Positions 1-6,550 are shown, counted from the stretch's first letter. The stretch is 10,371 nt of DNA from an uncultured Oscillospiraceae bacterium (GCA_900550095.1 URRG01000048.1:1-10371); one strand, 5' to 3'. Made by a program: numbers and translations. The notes: generated by a model not told the origin, from the sequence alone.

Positions 1-380
1 CTTGTGATGATGGATATCAGGTTTCCCTTGTCGCGGCACTCCAGCTTGGCGGGGGCCAAGCGGCGGAGGGCTCCGAAGACCTTGTCGCGGATGAGGGCCA
101 GGAGCTTAAAGGCGATGTAGTGGTTGCAGGCCTGCTCCCCGTAGCGCAGGAAGCCGCGGGTCACCGCGAAGACGGCCACGCAGGCAAAAAGCACGGGAAG
201 AGGGAGGAAGACGCTTTCCCCCAGTGCGTCCAGAAGAGCGTAGCCGCCGAAGACGGTAATGAAGATCGCCGTCAGAAACCCAGCCACTCCCATCAGAATA
301 GCGAGGACCATTACGGGAGCCAGAGGGGCCACCAGCCCGATGAGCCGGCGCATGATCTGGAATGAGCTTCTCTTTTTCAT
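1..380 (-). CDS. ABC transporter ATP-binding/permease subunit, CydC-like, N-terminal part only
   Basis: This is the N-terminal 126 residues of a second ABC-exporter-fold subunit; the rest lies beyond base 1. The start ATG overlaps the stop of the upstream subunit as ATGA, with AGGAGG about 10 bases before it, so translation is probably coupled. Two membrane segments are visible, about residues 16-48 and 55-72. They are followed by a cytoplasmic stretch (around GEQACNHYIAFKLL, then a helix with LAPAKLE and GNLISIIT) that matches the region after TM2 in CydC-type proteins. CydC proteins normally pair with CydD in a heterodimer. The ATPase domain is not in the window, so its motifs cannot be checked. 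The role is inferred from the partner: together they should form one transporter. The substrate is unknown; thiol export and haem transport are proposed for E. coli CydDC, but no cydAB oxidase genes are seen here. Confidence 0.85.
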   Translation of the reverse strand, partial: MKKRSSFQIMRRLIGLVAPLAPVMVLAILMGVAGFLTAIFITVFGGYALLDALGESVFLPLPVLFACVAVFAVTRGFLRYGEQACNHYIAFKLLALIRDKVFGALRRLAPAKLECRDKGNLISIIT

Positions 381-2128
381 ACGGCCTCCGCCTCCTTTCC
401 TCCGTTTATTCCGTAATGCTCCAGACCGGTCTGCGTTTCCCACAGCGAAGCGTACCGGCCTCCTTTTTTGAGGAGTTCCTCATGGGTTCCGCTTTCCGTC
501 ACGGCTCCCTTTTCCATAACATAGATATTGTGGGCGGCGGTCACGTTGGCCAGCCTGTGAGAGATCAGGATCACGGTCTTGCTCTCGGCCAGACGGATGA
601 GGGCCTTCATGATGTCGTTTTCGCTTTCCACGTCGATATTGCTGGTGGCCTCATCGAAAATGTAGACGGGCGAATCGTGGAGAAGGGCCCGGGCCAAAGC
701 CAGCCGCTGGCACTGACCGCCGGAAAGGTTGGAGCCCTTTTCCGCCACGGGCATGTCCAGCCCCCCTTCCGTCCGGATGAAATCTGCCAGATTGACCTGA
801 CGGAGGGCTTCCCACAGGGTTTCTTCACCCGCCCCAGGGTTCCCCATGGCGAGATTTTCCCGGATAGTTCCCTTGAAAATATAGCTTCCCATGCTGATCA
901 TGGTGACGGTCTCCATGAGGCTTTTTTCCGAGATGGAGCTGAGATCGGCCCCGCCTATGGTGAGGCTGCCGGAGTATCCTCTCCGAATGCCCATAATAAG
1001 GGCCGCCGCGGTGGATTTTCCGCAGCCGCTTTCGCCTACGATGGCTGTGAAGCGCTTTTCGGGGAAGCGCATGCTGACCGTATGAAGCACCTCCCGGCCT
1101 TCCTCATAAGAGAAGGAGAGGTCTTTCATTTCAATGGTTGTTTCCGCGCCCACTCTGTTTCCCGCTTCGGGGGGATCCGGCAGATCCAGAAGCGCAAAAA
1201 TCCTGTCGCTGGCGGCCATTCCGTTCATGGCCACATGGAAGAACGAGCCAAGAGCGCGCAGGGGCAGGAAAAATTCCGCGGCCAGCATGATGATGGCGAA
1301 AGCCCCTGTAAAGCCGGTGCTCCCGCTCTGGAATTCCAGGGCCGCGAAGATAACGCCCAAGGCCGCGCCGCCGTAAGCGATCAGATCCATGATGGTGATG
1401 GAGTTGAGCTGCATGGTCAGCACCTTCATGGTGATCCGGCGGAAGCGCTCCGCCTCTGCGTTCATTTCTTCATGCTTGAAGCCGTCCGCCTCATAGACCT
1501 TCAGAGTGGTCAGGCCCTGCAGGTTCTCCAGAAAGCCGTCGCCCATCTTGGTATACTGCCCCCAGTATTTTGCCAGGAGCTTTTTGGCGAATTTCTGCAC
1601 CGCCACGATGGAAAGGGGAATGAGCGGCACGCAGATGAGAAGGACCACGGCGGCCCGCAGGCTGACGAAGGAGAGCGTCACAAAGAGGGTGACGGGGGCC
1701 AGCATGCTGTAAAAGAACTGGGGAAGATACGCCCCAAAATAGGTCTCCAGCTGCTCCACTCCCTCTACGGAAGCCTGTACCACTTCTGCTGTGGAAGCGT
1801 TTTCCGTGTAGCTTCCGCCCAGACGGAGAAGCTTTTTGAAGATCAGCTCCCGAAGGGTGCGTTTTACCGGCTTGGAGGCCAGATAACTCTCTCTTGCGGC
1901 GATCCTTGCGCACAGGAACCGGACGGCGATCCCCGCGGCGAAGACCGCTGCGGAGGCCCATACGCCTTCTGCCGTAAGAGATTTATGGTACAGAAGGCTG
2001 AGAAGATTGCCCAGCGTGAAAATAACGGCGATATTGACGGCCAGGGAAACCCACTGGGCGATGACGTTCCCTGCTATATGCCGTTTGGCTTCCGGCACGG
2101 TGCCGATCAGGCGTTTGTTGATCATCAT
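377..2128 (-). CDS. ABC transporter ATP-binding/permease protein, CydD-like
   Basis: A full-length 583-residue half-transporter with a type-IV (exporter-fold) membrane domain fused to an ATPase. Membrane segments include about residues 21-46, 56-78, 136-156 and 158-175, with the remaining pair before residue 300. The nucleotide-binding domain has Walker A GESGCGKS (365-372), signature LSGGQ (468-472), Walker B ending in Asp492-Glu493 and the switch His524. Phrases such as YLPQFFYSMLAP, ENLQGLTTLKVY and AAEFFLPLRALGSFFHVAM are typical of CydD. Its start overlaps the metalloregulator stop as ATGA and its stop overlaps the CydC-like start as ATGA, so the two subunits are probably made in equal amounts. 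AAAGGAG lies about 12 bases before the ATG. Family membership is clear, but the substrate is not. The AraC and DtxR regulators in the same operon argue for a metal-, siderophore- or haem-related cargo rather than classic cytochrome bd assembly; that is inference. Confidence 0.93.
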   Translation of the reverse strand: MMINKRLIGTVPEAKRHIAGNVIAQWVSLAVNIAVIFTLGNLLSLLYHKSLTAEGVWASAAVFAAGIAVRFLCARIAARESYLASKPVKRTLRELIFKKLLRLGGSYTENASTAEVVQASVEGVEQLETYFGAYLPQFFYSMLAPVTLFVTLSFVSLRAAVVLLICVPLIPLSIVAVQKFAKKLLAKYWGQYTKMGDGFLENLQGLTTLKVYEADGFKHEEMNAEAERFRRITMKVLTMQLNSITIMDLIAYGGAALGVIFAALEFQSGSTGFTGAFAIIMLAAEFFLPLRALGSFFHVAMNGMAASDRIFALLDLPDPPEAGNRVGAETTIEMKDLSFSYEEGREVLHTVSMRFPEKRFTAIVGESGCGKSTAAALIMGIRRGYSGSLTIGGADLSSISEKSLMETVTMISMGSYIFKGTIRENLAMGNPGAGEETLWEALRQVNLADFIRTEGGLDMPVAEKGSNLSGGQCQRLALARALLHDSPVYIFDEATSNIDVESENDIMKALIRLAESKTVILISHRLANVTAAHNIYVMEKGAVTESGTHEELLKKGGRYASLWETQTGLEHYGINGGKEAEAV

Positions 2129-2517
2129 ACGGCGGAGTCGCTCCTTTTTATGTATTGGGAGAGCACGTTCTCCCGAATGGATTCAAAGCTTTTGACGCTC
2201 AGGACATGCTCCATCCTGCAGGCGTCCTTTTCAGCGGTCTCCCGGTCCACCCCAAGGTATTCCAGCCAGTCGGTGAGGAAAAGATGGCGTTCATACATCT
2301 GCTGGGCCAGGGCTTCCCCCTTGGGCGTCAGCAGGATGGCTTTATGGGCGTCCATTTCGATATAACCGCCCGCCTTCAGCGTTTTCATGGCGGCGCTGAC
2401 GCTTGCCTTGCTGAATCCCAGTTCCCCGGCGATATCCACCGAGCGGACGGATCCCTTCCTGTTCCGGATGATCAGGATCGCCTCAAGATAATCCTGACCG
2501 GATTCCTGGATTGCCAC
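2125..2517 (-). CDS. DtxR/MntR-family metal-dependent transcriptional regulator
   Basis: A 130-residue metalloregulator with an N-terminal winged helix (about residues 8-65, recognition helix around SKASVSAAMKTL) and a dimerisation/metal domain (about 66-114). It lacks the C-terminal SH3-like domain of DtxR and IdeR, so its size is nearer MntR. By alignment from memory with B. subtilis MntR, the metal ligands fall at Asp9, Glu12, His78, Cys100, Glu103 and His104. Asp9 is MntR-like, while Cys100-x-x-Glu-His is the DtxR/IdeR arrangement. The start is GTG at 2517, with GGAAGG 8 bases upstream; no in-frame ATG precedes it. The gene lies 34 bases after the AraC-type regulator and overlaps the CydD-like gene as ATGA. 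It is expected to repress its own operon when metal is replete, through the palindrome at 3692-3707. Iron is the more likely co-repressor because of the Cys, but Mn cannot be excluded. Confidence 0.93.
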   Translation of the reverse strand: MAIQESGQDYLEAILIIRNRKGSVRSVDIAGELGFSKASVSAAMKTLKAGGYIEMDAHKAILLTPKGEALAQQMYERHLFLTDWLEYLGVDRETAEKDACRMEHVLSVKSFESIRENVLSQYIKRSDSAV

Positions 2518-2551
2518 AGGTCATCCCTTCCTTTCCCGCTTCCGATTTGCC

Positions 2552-3583
2552 TCACGCTTCCCGGTAGGCCTTTTCCCGCCTGTATTCCCCGGGAGATTTC
2601 CCCATGACCGCGCGGAAGGCCGAGGCAAATTTGCTGGGATTGTCGTATCCCACCCGTCCGGCGATAGAAAGGACAGTATCGTTCGTTTCCTTCAGGAGAA
2701 CCGCCGCCTGCTGCATTCGATAGCTGCGCAGGTATGTGTAAACAGGCACCCCGAATACGGCTGAAAAGCAGGATTTCATGGCGGTCAACGGAATAGAAAA
2801 TTTGGCGGAGAGATCCTGCAGGGTGAGACGTTCCCCCAGATGGGCATCCATGTATTCCTTCAGAGCCTTCACGGCGTCCACCTGACTGCCGGGGAAGCGT
2901 TTTTTTGCGGTGCCCTCCCTGTCCAGATCGATGCCGCAGAGGAAATAGAGGATCTCCAGAACCTTGATTTTGAAATATCCGCAGCGGATGTGGTCCGGAA
3001 CGGAATAGAGCTCGGAAAAGATATGCTCGAACCGGGGAACTTTGCGCAGAACCAGGAGATTTCCCCGGTTTCCCAGAGCCCGCAGCAGCTTTTCAAAATC
3101 GATATAGACGTCTTCAAGAACGCACGAAAGGCATCGGGGAGCCTTGACCATATCGATGGCGATGGAAATCCCCTGGAAATATCCTAGGGGGAAAGAGACC
3201 GTCCGGCAGGGAACCCCGCCTGCACGGATGGAAAGATCCCCTTCCGAAAGATACAAATATTCTCCTCCGCTGAAAAGACATTCCATGCGTCCTTCCCGGC
3301 AGTAATTGATTTCGATCCGGTTTTCGGAGCCTTCCGCTCCGCTGGTACATAGCTGCCGCCTTTCATCGGTATACATAAGGCGGATACCTGGGAAAACAGC
3401 GTATTCGCCCGAGCCGGGCCGGGAATGAGGGGCGTTTATCAGGGCTTCGGCGCCTTTTGCCCGTTCCTTTACGGCGGGAAGGAGCCGAATCTGCCCGGCG
3501 GAAGCGGCTGTTTCTCTTTTGTCCGCGCTGTGCGCGGCCGGTCGTACGCTCAAAGGGTCCAACTCCTTTTTCTGGCTGTGCAT
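2552..3583 (-). CDS. AraC-family transcriptional regulator, PchR/YbtA-like
   Basis: A 343-residue regulator. The C-terminal DNA-binding domain (about 245-338) has two helix-turn-helix units: LTLQDLSAKFSIPLTAMKS (about 253-271), and DTVLSIAGRVGYDNPSKFASAFR (about 58 residues further on) followed by the family's closing GKSPGEYRR. FGVPVYTYLRSYRMQQAAVLL is characteristic of the PchR/YbtA branch, whose known members activate siderophore uptake when bound to an Fe-siderophore. The N-terminal half (about 60-235) is the putative ligand domain, with EINYCREGRMECLF, a GDLSI turn and a Cys pair near CLSCVLEDV. The first ~55 residues are low-complexity, so the true start could be further in. The ATG at 3583 has a G-rich stretch about 7 bases upstream. 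It is the first gene of the operon with the DtxR-type regulator and the CydDC-like transporter. A role as co-inducer-dependent activator of this transporter is inference. Confidence 0.9.
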   Translation of the reverse strand: MHSQKKELDPLSVRPAAHSADKRETAASAGQIRLLPAVKERAKGAEALINAPHSRPGSGEYAVFPGIRLMYTDERRQLCTSGAEGSENRIEINYCREGRMECLFSGGEYLYLSEGDLSIRAGGVPCRTVSFPLGYFQGISIAIDMVKAPRCLSCVLEDVYIDFEKLLRALGNRGNLLVLRKVPRFEHIFSELYSVPDHIRCGYFKIKVLEILYFLCGIDLDREGTAKKRFPGSQVDAVKALKEYMDAHLGERLTLQDLSAKFSIPLTAMKSCFSAVFGVPVYTYLRSYRMQQAAVLLKETNDTVLSIAGRVGYDNPSKFASAFRAVMGKSPGEYRREKAYREA

Positions 3584-3620
3584 AAAGAAGCCCCCGGACT
3601 TCCGAGCCCGGTAAACGGGG

Positions 3621-3632
3621 CGGGAGCTCTGC
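3621..3632. repeat. Left arm of 12-bp perfect inverted repeat
   Basis: CGGGAGCTCTGC. It is the exact reverse complement of 3779-3790. The arm lies inside the predicted leader, 38-49 bases before the AraC-type start codon. The core GAGCTC is itself palindromic. Outside the 12 bases the flanks share only scattered matches. Confidence 0.75.
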
Positions 3633-3691
3633 CGGGAACGCAGCCGGTTGTTTGATATAAGGCGGACAGAGGTTTTTTATACGGCAAATGA

Positions 3692-3707
3692 GTTAGTATC
3701 AACTAAC
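3692..3707. promoter_or_regulatory. DtxR-family operator-like palindrome
   Basis: GTTAGTATCAACTAAC is a perfect 6-base inverted repeat (GTTAGT/ACTAAC) around a 4-base spacer. TTAG/CTAA half sites are typical of boxes bound by DtxR, IdeR and related regulators. The site covers roughly +5 to +20 relative to the start predicted from the promoter at 3719-3747, a position suited to repression. The operon encodes a DtxR-family protein, so autoregulation is the simplest reading. I found no second copy in the window. Confidence 0.7.
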
Positions 3708-3718
3708 GATCAAAAACA

Positions 3719-3747
3719 ATTGTATACGAAGGGGCGGGCTTTGTCAA
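3719..3747 (-). promoter_or_regulatory. Sigma-A promoter of the AraC-DtxR-ABC operon
   Basis: On the minus strand, TTGACA (3747-3742) is followed by exactly 17 bases and then TACAAT (3724-3719). This gives a perfect -35 and a 5/6 match at -10. The predicted start of transcription is near 3712, with a leader of about 130 bases before the ATG at 3583. It is the best promoter in the window and the only convincing one upstream of the AraC-type gene. Confidence 0.85.
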
Positions 3748-3778
3748 GGGAATACCTATTTTTACGGATCATCTGCCT

Positions 3779-3790
3779 GCAGAGCTCCCG
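3779..3790. repeat. Right arm of 12-bp perfect inverted repeat
   Basis: GCAGAGCTCCCG, the exact reverse complement of 3621-3632. It lies about 67-78 bases upstream of the predicted transcription start, where AraC-family activators often bind. The 146 bases between the arms contain the whole promoter and the operator. Because this arm is upstream of the start, the pair cannot form a hairpin in the operon's own mRNA; any role would be at the DNA level. Confidence 0.75.
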
Positions 3791-3839
3791 GTTTCCGGAA
3801 GAAGGCCTCTGGAAAAGAGACCGCTGCCCCTTTTAGGGC

Positions 3840-3897
3840 AAAAAAGGCCGCGGCCCCATGGAAACCGGCGTGAAAAGCGGCGCCATGGAACCGCGGC
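3840..3897 (-). terminator. Rho-independent terminator of the ECF-sigma/ABC operon
   Basis: Read on the minus strand, GCCGCGGTTCCATGG (3897-3883) pairs with CCATGGGGCCGCGGC (3861-3847). This forms a 15-pair stem with two G-U wobbles and a ~21-base loop that can form a small inner stem. The stem is followed, after one C, by six T residues (3845-3840). It lies 54 bases past the stop of the last permease. The plus-strand side has no T run, so it is directional. Confidence 0.88.
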
Positions 3898-3950
3898 AGA
3901 GAATCCGGCCCGGCTTTATCGGGAAAAAACAGCCTCATGGACCGGATCGC

Positions 3951-5177
3951 TCAGAAGATATCAATCCGTTTTTCTCTGTGAGACAAAACCCACGCGCCGA
4001 AAACACCTGAAAGAAGGGTGAAAACGGAGAGAAGCGTTTCGACCCAGGGAGGATTTTCCAGCCGGAAGCCTTTGTTGAAGATCCATTCCCAGACAAAGTA
4101 GGCCAGCGTCACAAGGAGCAGAGAAAAGGCCGCACAGGCTGTAAAATTCCGGCACAGCCGTGAAATGCACATGCTCAGAAGGGATAGACCCAGCCCCGTT
4201 ATGAACCAGAGCAGGAAGAGAAGGGAAATATACCCTCCAAGGGTGAAGTCCGCCCAGTAGAACAGGTAATCGTTGAGAAAGCCCATCAAAGGAAGGTTCC
4301 AATAGGATACGATTCCGTCTTTTGCATAAACCAGGAAAACAGGCAGGGCGAATACCAGCATGAACAGGGCCGCGGCTGCGGCTGCCGCCTGGAATTCCGC
4401 CCGCAGAAGGGCGCGCCCCTCCCGGCAGGTATATTGCAGGAGATGCACCTTTCGGCTTCGGCTGCTCCATATGCAGGGAAGAAAGAGAAAGATCAGGCAG
4501 CACAGGGCAAAGAATGTATATGGTACGGCGTAGGCATATACCTCTGTGGAAACAAGACTTGGCAGCGGCGACCCCATGGAACCGCTTAGAATCTCTTCCA
4601 TCCGTGCTTTCTGCCTTTCGGAATAGGCTTCAAGCATATATGGATTTTCCACTTGGCGGTCGTCAAACGCTTTCTGTACGGCGCTGAAAGCGGATTGGGC
4701 GCTTCTGTGCATATTTTCCTCCATAAGCAAATCCGCTTTCTCAAGAAGGGCGTAAACAGCTTCGTTGACGGCGTAAAGCTCCTCTATCCCCGGGTCTTCC
4801 TCTTCGGAAGCCTTCTGTATGGCCTCCTGCAGGACGTCGTACTCCTCAACGGAGGAGATCCCCAAAGCATGGCACTCTTCATTGGTTTGGAAAAAGGTCT
4901 CCAGCTTTTCTGCATCGGGAAGGCTTTCCCGGAGGGTCTCCAGATCCGCTTGGGCAGCGTATCTGTCTCCTCTTTCAAGAACGATCCGGGCCAGTTCCCG
5001 CTCCAGACGGTTTTGGCTGATAAAGCCGTATGTTTCAAAAGCGTCGGAATACAGCACATATTGGTAGGTGTTTTTTTGAGCATAGAGAATCGCCGTCAGC
5101 CCGGCGAGCAGGACAAGGCCTGCAAGGAGAAATCTGCCGCTGAGGAGCCGGCGCAGTTCGGTTTTGAATAGGCTCAA
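3951..5177 (-). CDS. ABC-2-type permease-like membrane protein (third permease), TTG start
   Basis: An integral membrane protein of 408 residues: one N-terminal membrane helix (about 12-33), a large acidic helical domain outside the membrane (about 35-212), then five more helices (about 215-236, 262-286, 314-337, 345-366, 380-399). The open frame extends to 5285, but I place the start at TTG 5177. AAAGGAGG lies 9 bases before it, and from there the N-terminus MSLFKTELRRLL aligns residue for residue with MKLFLAELRQIF of the upstream paralogue. The paralogy is strong: LSLLSMCISRLCRNF is identical in both (331-345 here), SERQKARMEEILSGSM resembles SEEQKARLQEIYSGPM, and both end in LSHREK-x-x-DI. 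It lacks an ATPase domain and presumably uses the ATPase encoded upstream. It is the last gene of the operon, before the terminator. Substrate unknown. Confidence 0.88.
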   Translation of the reverse strand: MSLFKTELRRLLSGRFLLAGLVLLAGLTAILYAQKNTYQYVLYSDAFETYGFISQNRLERELARIVLERGDRYAAQADLETLRESLPDAEKLETFFQTNEECHALGISSVEEYDVLQEAIQKASEEEDPGIEELYAVNEAVYALLEKADLLMEENMHRSAQSAFSAVQKAFDDRQVENPYMLEAYSERQKARMEEILSGSMGSPLPSLVSTEVYAYAVPYTFFALCCLIFLFLPCIWSSRSRKVHLLQYTCREGRALLRAEFQAAAAAAALFMLVFALPVFLVYAKDGIVSYWNLPLMGFLNDYLFYWADFTLGGYISLLFLLWFITGLGLSLLSMCISRLCRNFTACAAFSLLLVTLAYFVWEWIFNKGFRLENPPWVETLLSVFTLLSGVFGAWVLSHREKRIDIF

Positions 5178-5194
5178 GCATATGCGCCTCCTTT
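5178..5194 (-). promoter_or_regulatory. Ribosome binding site deciding the TTG start of the third permease
   Basis: AAAGGAGG (5194-5187) is followed by 9 bases and then TTG at 5177. An ATG at 5181, in another frame and only 5 bases from the GGAGG, could compete; it would give a peptide of about 48 residues. The in-frame ATGs further upstream (5198, 5210, 5285) have no such site. The palindrome GCATATGC (5178-5185) lies between the site and the start. Confidence 0.65.
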
Positions 5195-5308
5195 CCATAT
5201 CGTATGGCATATGTATGCGGAATAAATAGAACGGCGAATACTTTCCTGCCGCCCGCGAAAGACGCATGAGAAATACATAGAACATACGAGTCGTACAAGA
5301 CTGGACGG
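5178..5308 (-). other. 131-base gap between tandem permeases with clustered short palindromes
   Basis: I see no convincing promoter (the best TTG-containing box pair matches only 3/6 and 3/6) and no terminator. It holds four short inverted repeats: TACGA-C-TCGTA (5285-5295), GCATATGTATGC (5207-5218), CCATA-TCG-TATGG (5195-5207) and GCATATGC (5178-5185). The last three crowd the ribosome binding site of the third permease and could fold the leader, with the Shine-Dalgarno in a loop. Confidence 0.4.
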
Positions 5309-6550
5309 CTATGCGATATCCAGCGTTTTTTCCCTGTGGGAAAGGAAGGCTGCTCCGGCGATCCCCAGAAACAGAAGAAAGCCCGTAAGATAGGTTTCTG
5401 TCAGTTTAGGAGAGTACAGCGAAAGGGTAGCGTTGAAAATCTGCTCGCCAATAGCGACGACCGCCGCGAAAAGCGGCAGGGAACAGGCGACACAGGCCAC
5501 AAAATTGCGGCAGAGCCGGGAGATGCACATGCTCAGAAGGGAGAGCCCCGCGCAGAGGACATATGTGAGAAGCACCATCAGAGAGAAGTACGTCCCTATA
5601 TTCATGTCAAACCACAGGTATGTGCCGGAAAGGAACCCGGAAACCGGAAGGGGAAAGTAGCGGAGAATCCCGTATTGGGCCATCAGGCAGAGGACAGGGA
5701 TGAGAAATATAGTGAGAAGAAGCAGGCAGGCCGCCAGGGCGGCAAGATACTGAGCCCTCAGTACGTTCCTGCCGGCTGCGGAAGAGTACTGGAGATAGTG
5801 GATGTTCCGGCTTCTGTTTTTCCATACCGCTGGAACAAAGAGAAAGGAAAACAGGAAGCAGGAAAACAAGGTGAACGGCATGACCAGCCCGGTGGTCAAA
5901 GCGACCTGCAGCATGGAGAAGGCAGGCGAATCCATGGGGCCGCTGTAGATTTCCTGCAGGCGGGCCTTTTGTTCTTCTGAGGGATAGAGTTCCTTCACAT
6001 AGGAGCTGGGCTCGTGGCGGCCGGCATATTCATCCCGGATGGAATCCAGTATATTTTCGATAAATATACCATTTTGAATTTCATACTCCTTTCCGGAGGA
6101 GGCGATGATCTCCTGAACTTTCTCAAGGCGCTCGCTCAGGGAGGAAAGGGCGGGATCGTCCGGAGCTCCGCTGGTTTCCTTGACGGAAGCTTCGCTCCAA
6201 TCCTTTTCCAGCTGTTTATAGTCCTCCAGGGAAGCGACGCCGTATGGATGGAATGCCTCTGTTTTCCGGAAAAAGGCGTCCAGTTCTTTAGTTATGGCCA
6301 CATCTTCCGAGAGGGCTTCCAGATCGTTTTCCGTTACTGCGGTCCGCCCGTCTTCCAGCACGGAATCGGCCAGACGCTTTTCTATATCGGTGTTGGAGGC
6401 AATAGGGCCGGAGGAAGAAGAAAGATAGGTTTGCAGCATATTGTCGGAGTGGACGATCAGGACGCAGGCATATACGGCGCCTGCCAGCGCTGCCGCCAGC
6501 AAGAATCCGGCGCTGAAAATCTGCCGGAGTTCAGCGAGAAACAGTTTCAT
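5309..6550 (-). CDS. ABC-2-type permease-like membrane protein (second permease)
   Basis: 413 residues: N-terminal membrane helix (about 12-33), a large extracytoplasmic domain (about 35-215, rich in Glu and Lys, predicted helical), then five helices (about 219-243, 267-291, 318-343, 349-371, 386-404). The C-terminus LSHREKTLDIA should be cytoplasmic. The start ATG has AAAGGAGG 7 bases upstream. It is a full-length paralogue of the next gene (3951-5177), including the external domain: both share a VLE-x-G segment, a DLE-x-L segment, L-x-x-FF and SLE/SVE-(D/E)-Y, then the SE-x-QKAR motif at 191-197. No ATPase motifs are present. The 75-base gap to the first permease holds only its ribosome binding site. 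This protein and the next probably form a heteromeric membrane unit driven by the ATPase at 7990-8889; that is inference, and the substrate cannot be named. Confidence 0.88.
   Translation of the reverse strand: MKLFLAELRQIFSAGFLLAAALAGAVYACVLIVHSDNMLQTYLSSSSGPIASNTDIEKRLADSVLEDGRTAVTENDLEALSEDVAITKELDAFFRKTEAFHPYGVASLEDYKQLEKDWSEASVKETSGAPDDPALSSLSERLEKVQEIIASSGKEYEIQNGIFIENILDSIRDEYAGRHEPSSYVKELYPSEEQKARLQEIYSGPMDSPAFSMLQVALTTGLVMPFTLFSCFLFSFLFVPAVWKNRSRNIHYLQYSSAAGRNVLRAQYLAALAACLLLLTIFLIPVLCLMAQYGILRYFPLPVSGFLSGTYLWFDMNIGTYFSLMVLLTYVLCAGLSLLSMCISRLCRNFVACVACSLPLFAAVVAIGEQIFNATLSLYSPKLTETYLTGFLLFLGIAGAAFLSHREKTLDIA

Larger units (their letters stand above)
3584..3950. other. Intergenic control region between the two operons
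   Basis: No supportable gene lies here. Reading on the minus strand it holds, in order, the terminator of the ABC operon (3840-3897), a 12-base repeat arm (3779-3790), a sigma-A promoter (3719-3747), a DtxR-type palindrome (3692-3707) and the second repeat arm (3621-3632). It then runs about 130 bases as the predicted leader of the AraC-type gene. I see no riboswitch I can name in the leader. The leader has only short GC-rich stem candidates (around 3600-3640). Confidence 0.7.

Noticed and set aside
362..2365. 667-codon open frame on the plus strand
   Set aside because: It lies entirely opposite the CydD-like gene and the end of the DtxR gene. Its product is rich in His, Gly and Arg without any recognisable domain. 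It arises because GC-rich codons on the minus strand avoid stops on the opposite strand.
3826..3845. Small hairpin TGCCC-CTTTTA-GGGCA as a plus-strand terminator
   Set aside because: It is followed by A residues, not T residues, on the plus strand, and no plus-strand gene precedes it. The same A run is the T run of the minus-strand terminator.
5235..5308. Internal promoter between second and third permease
   Set aside because: The best spacing-compatible boxes (TTGTAC, 17 bases, TATTTC) match the consensus at only three positions each.
5336..5980. 214-codon plus-strand open frame
   Set aside because: It is antisense to the second permease, with charged, repetitive-looking composition typical of shadow frames.
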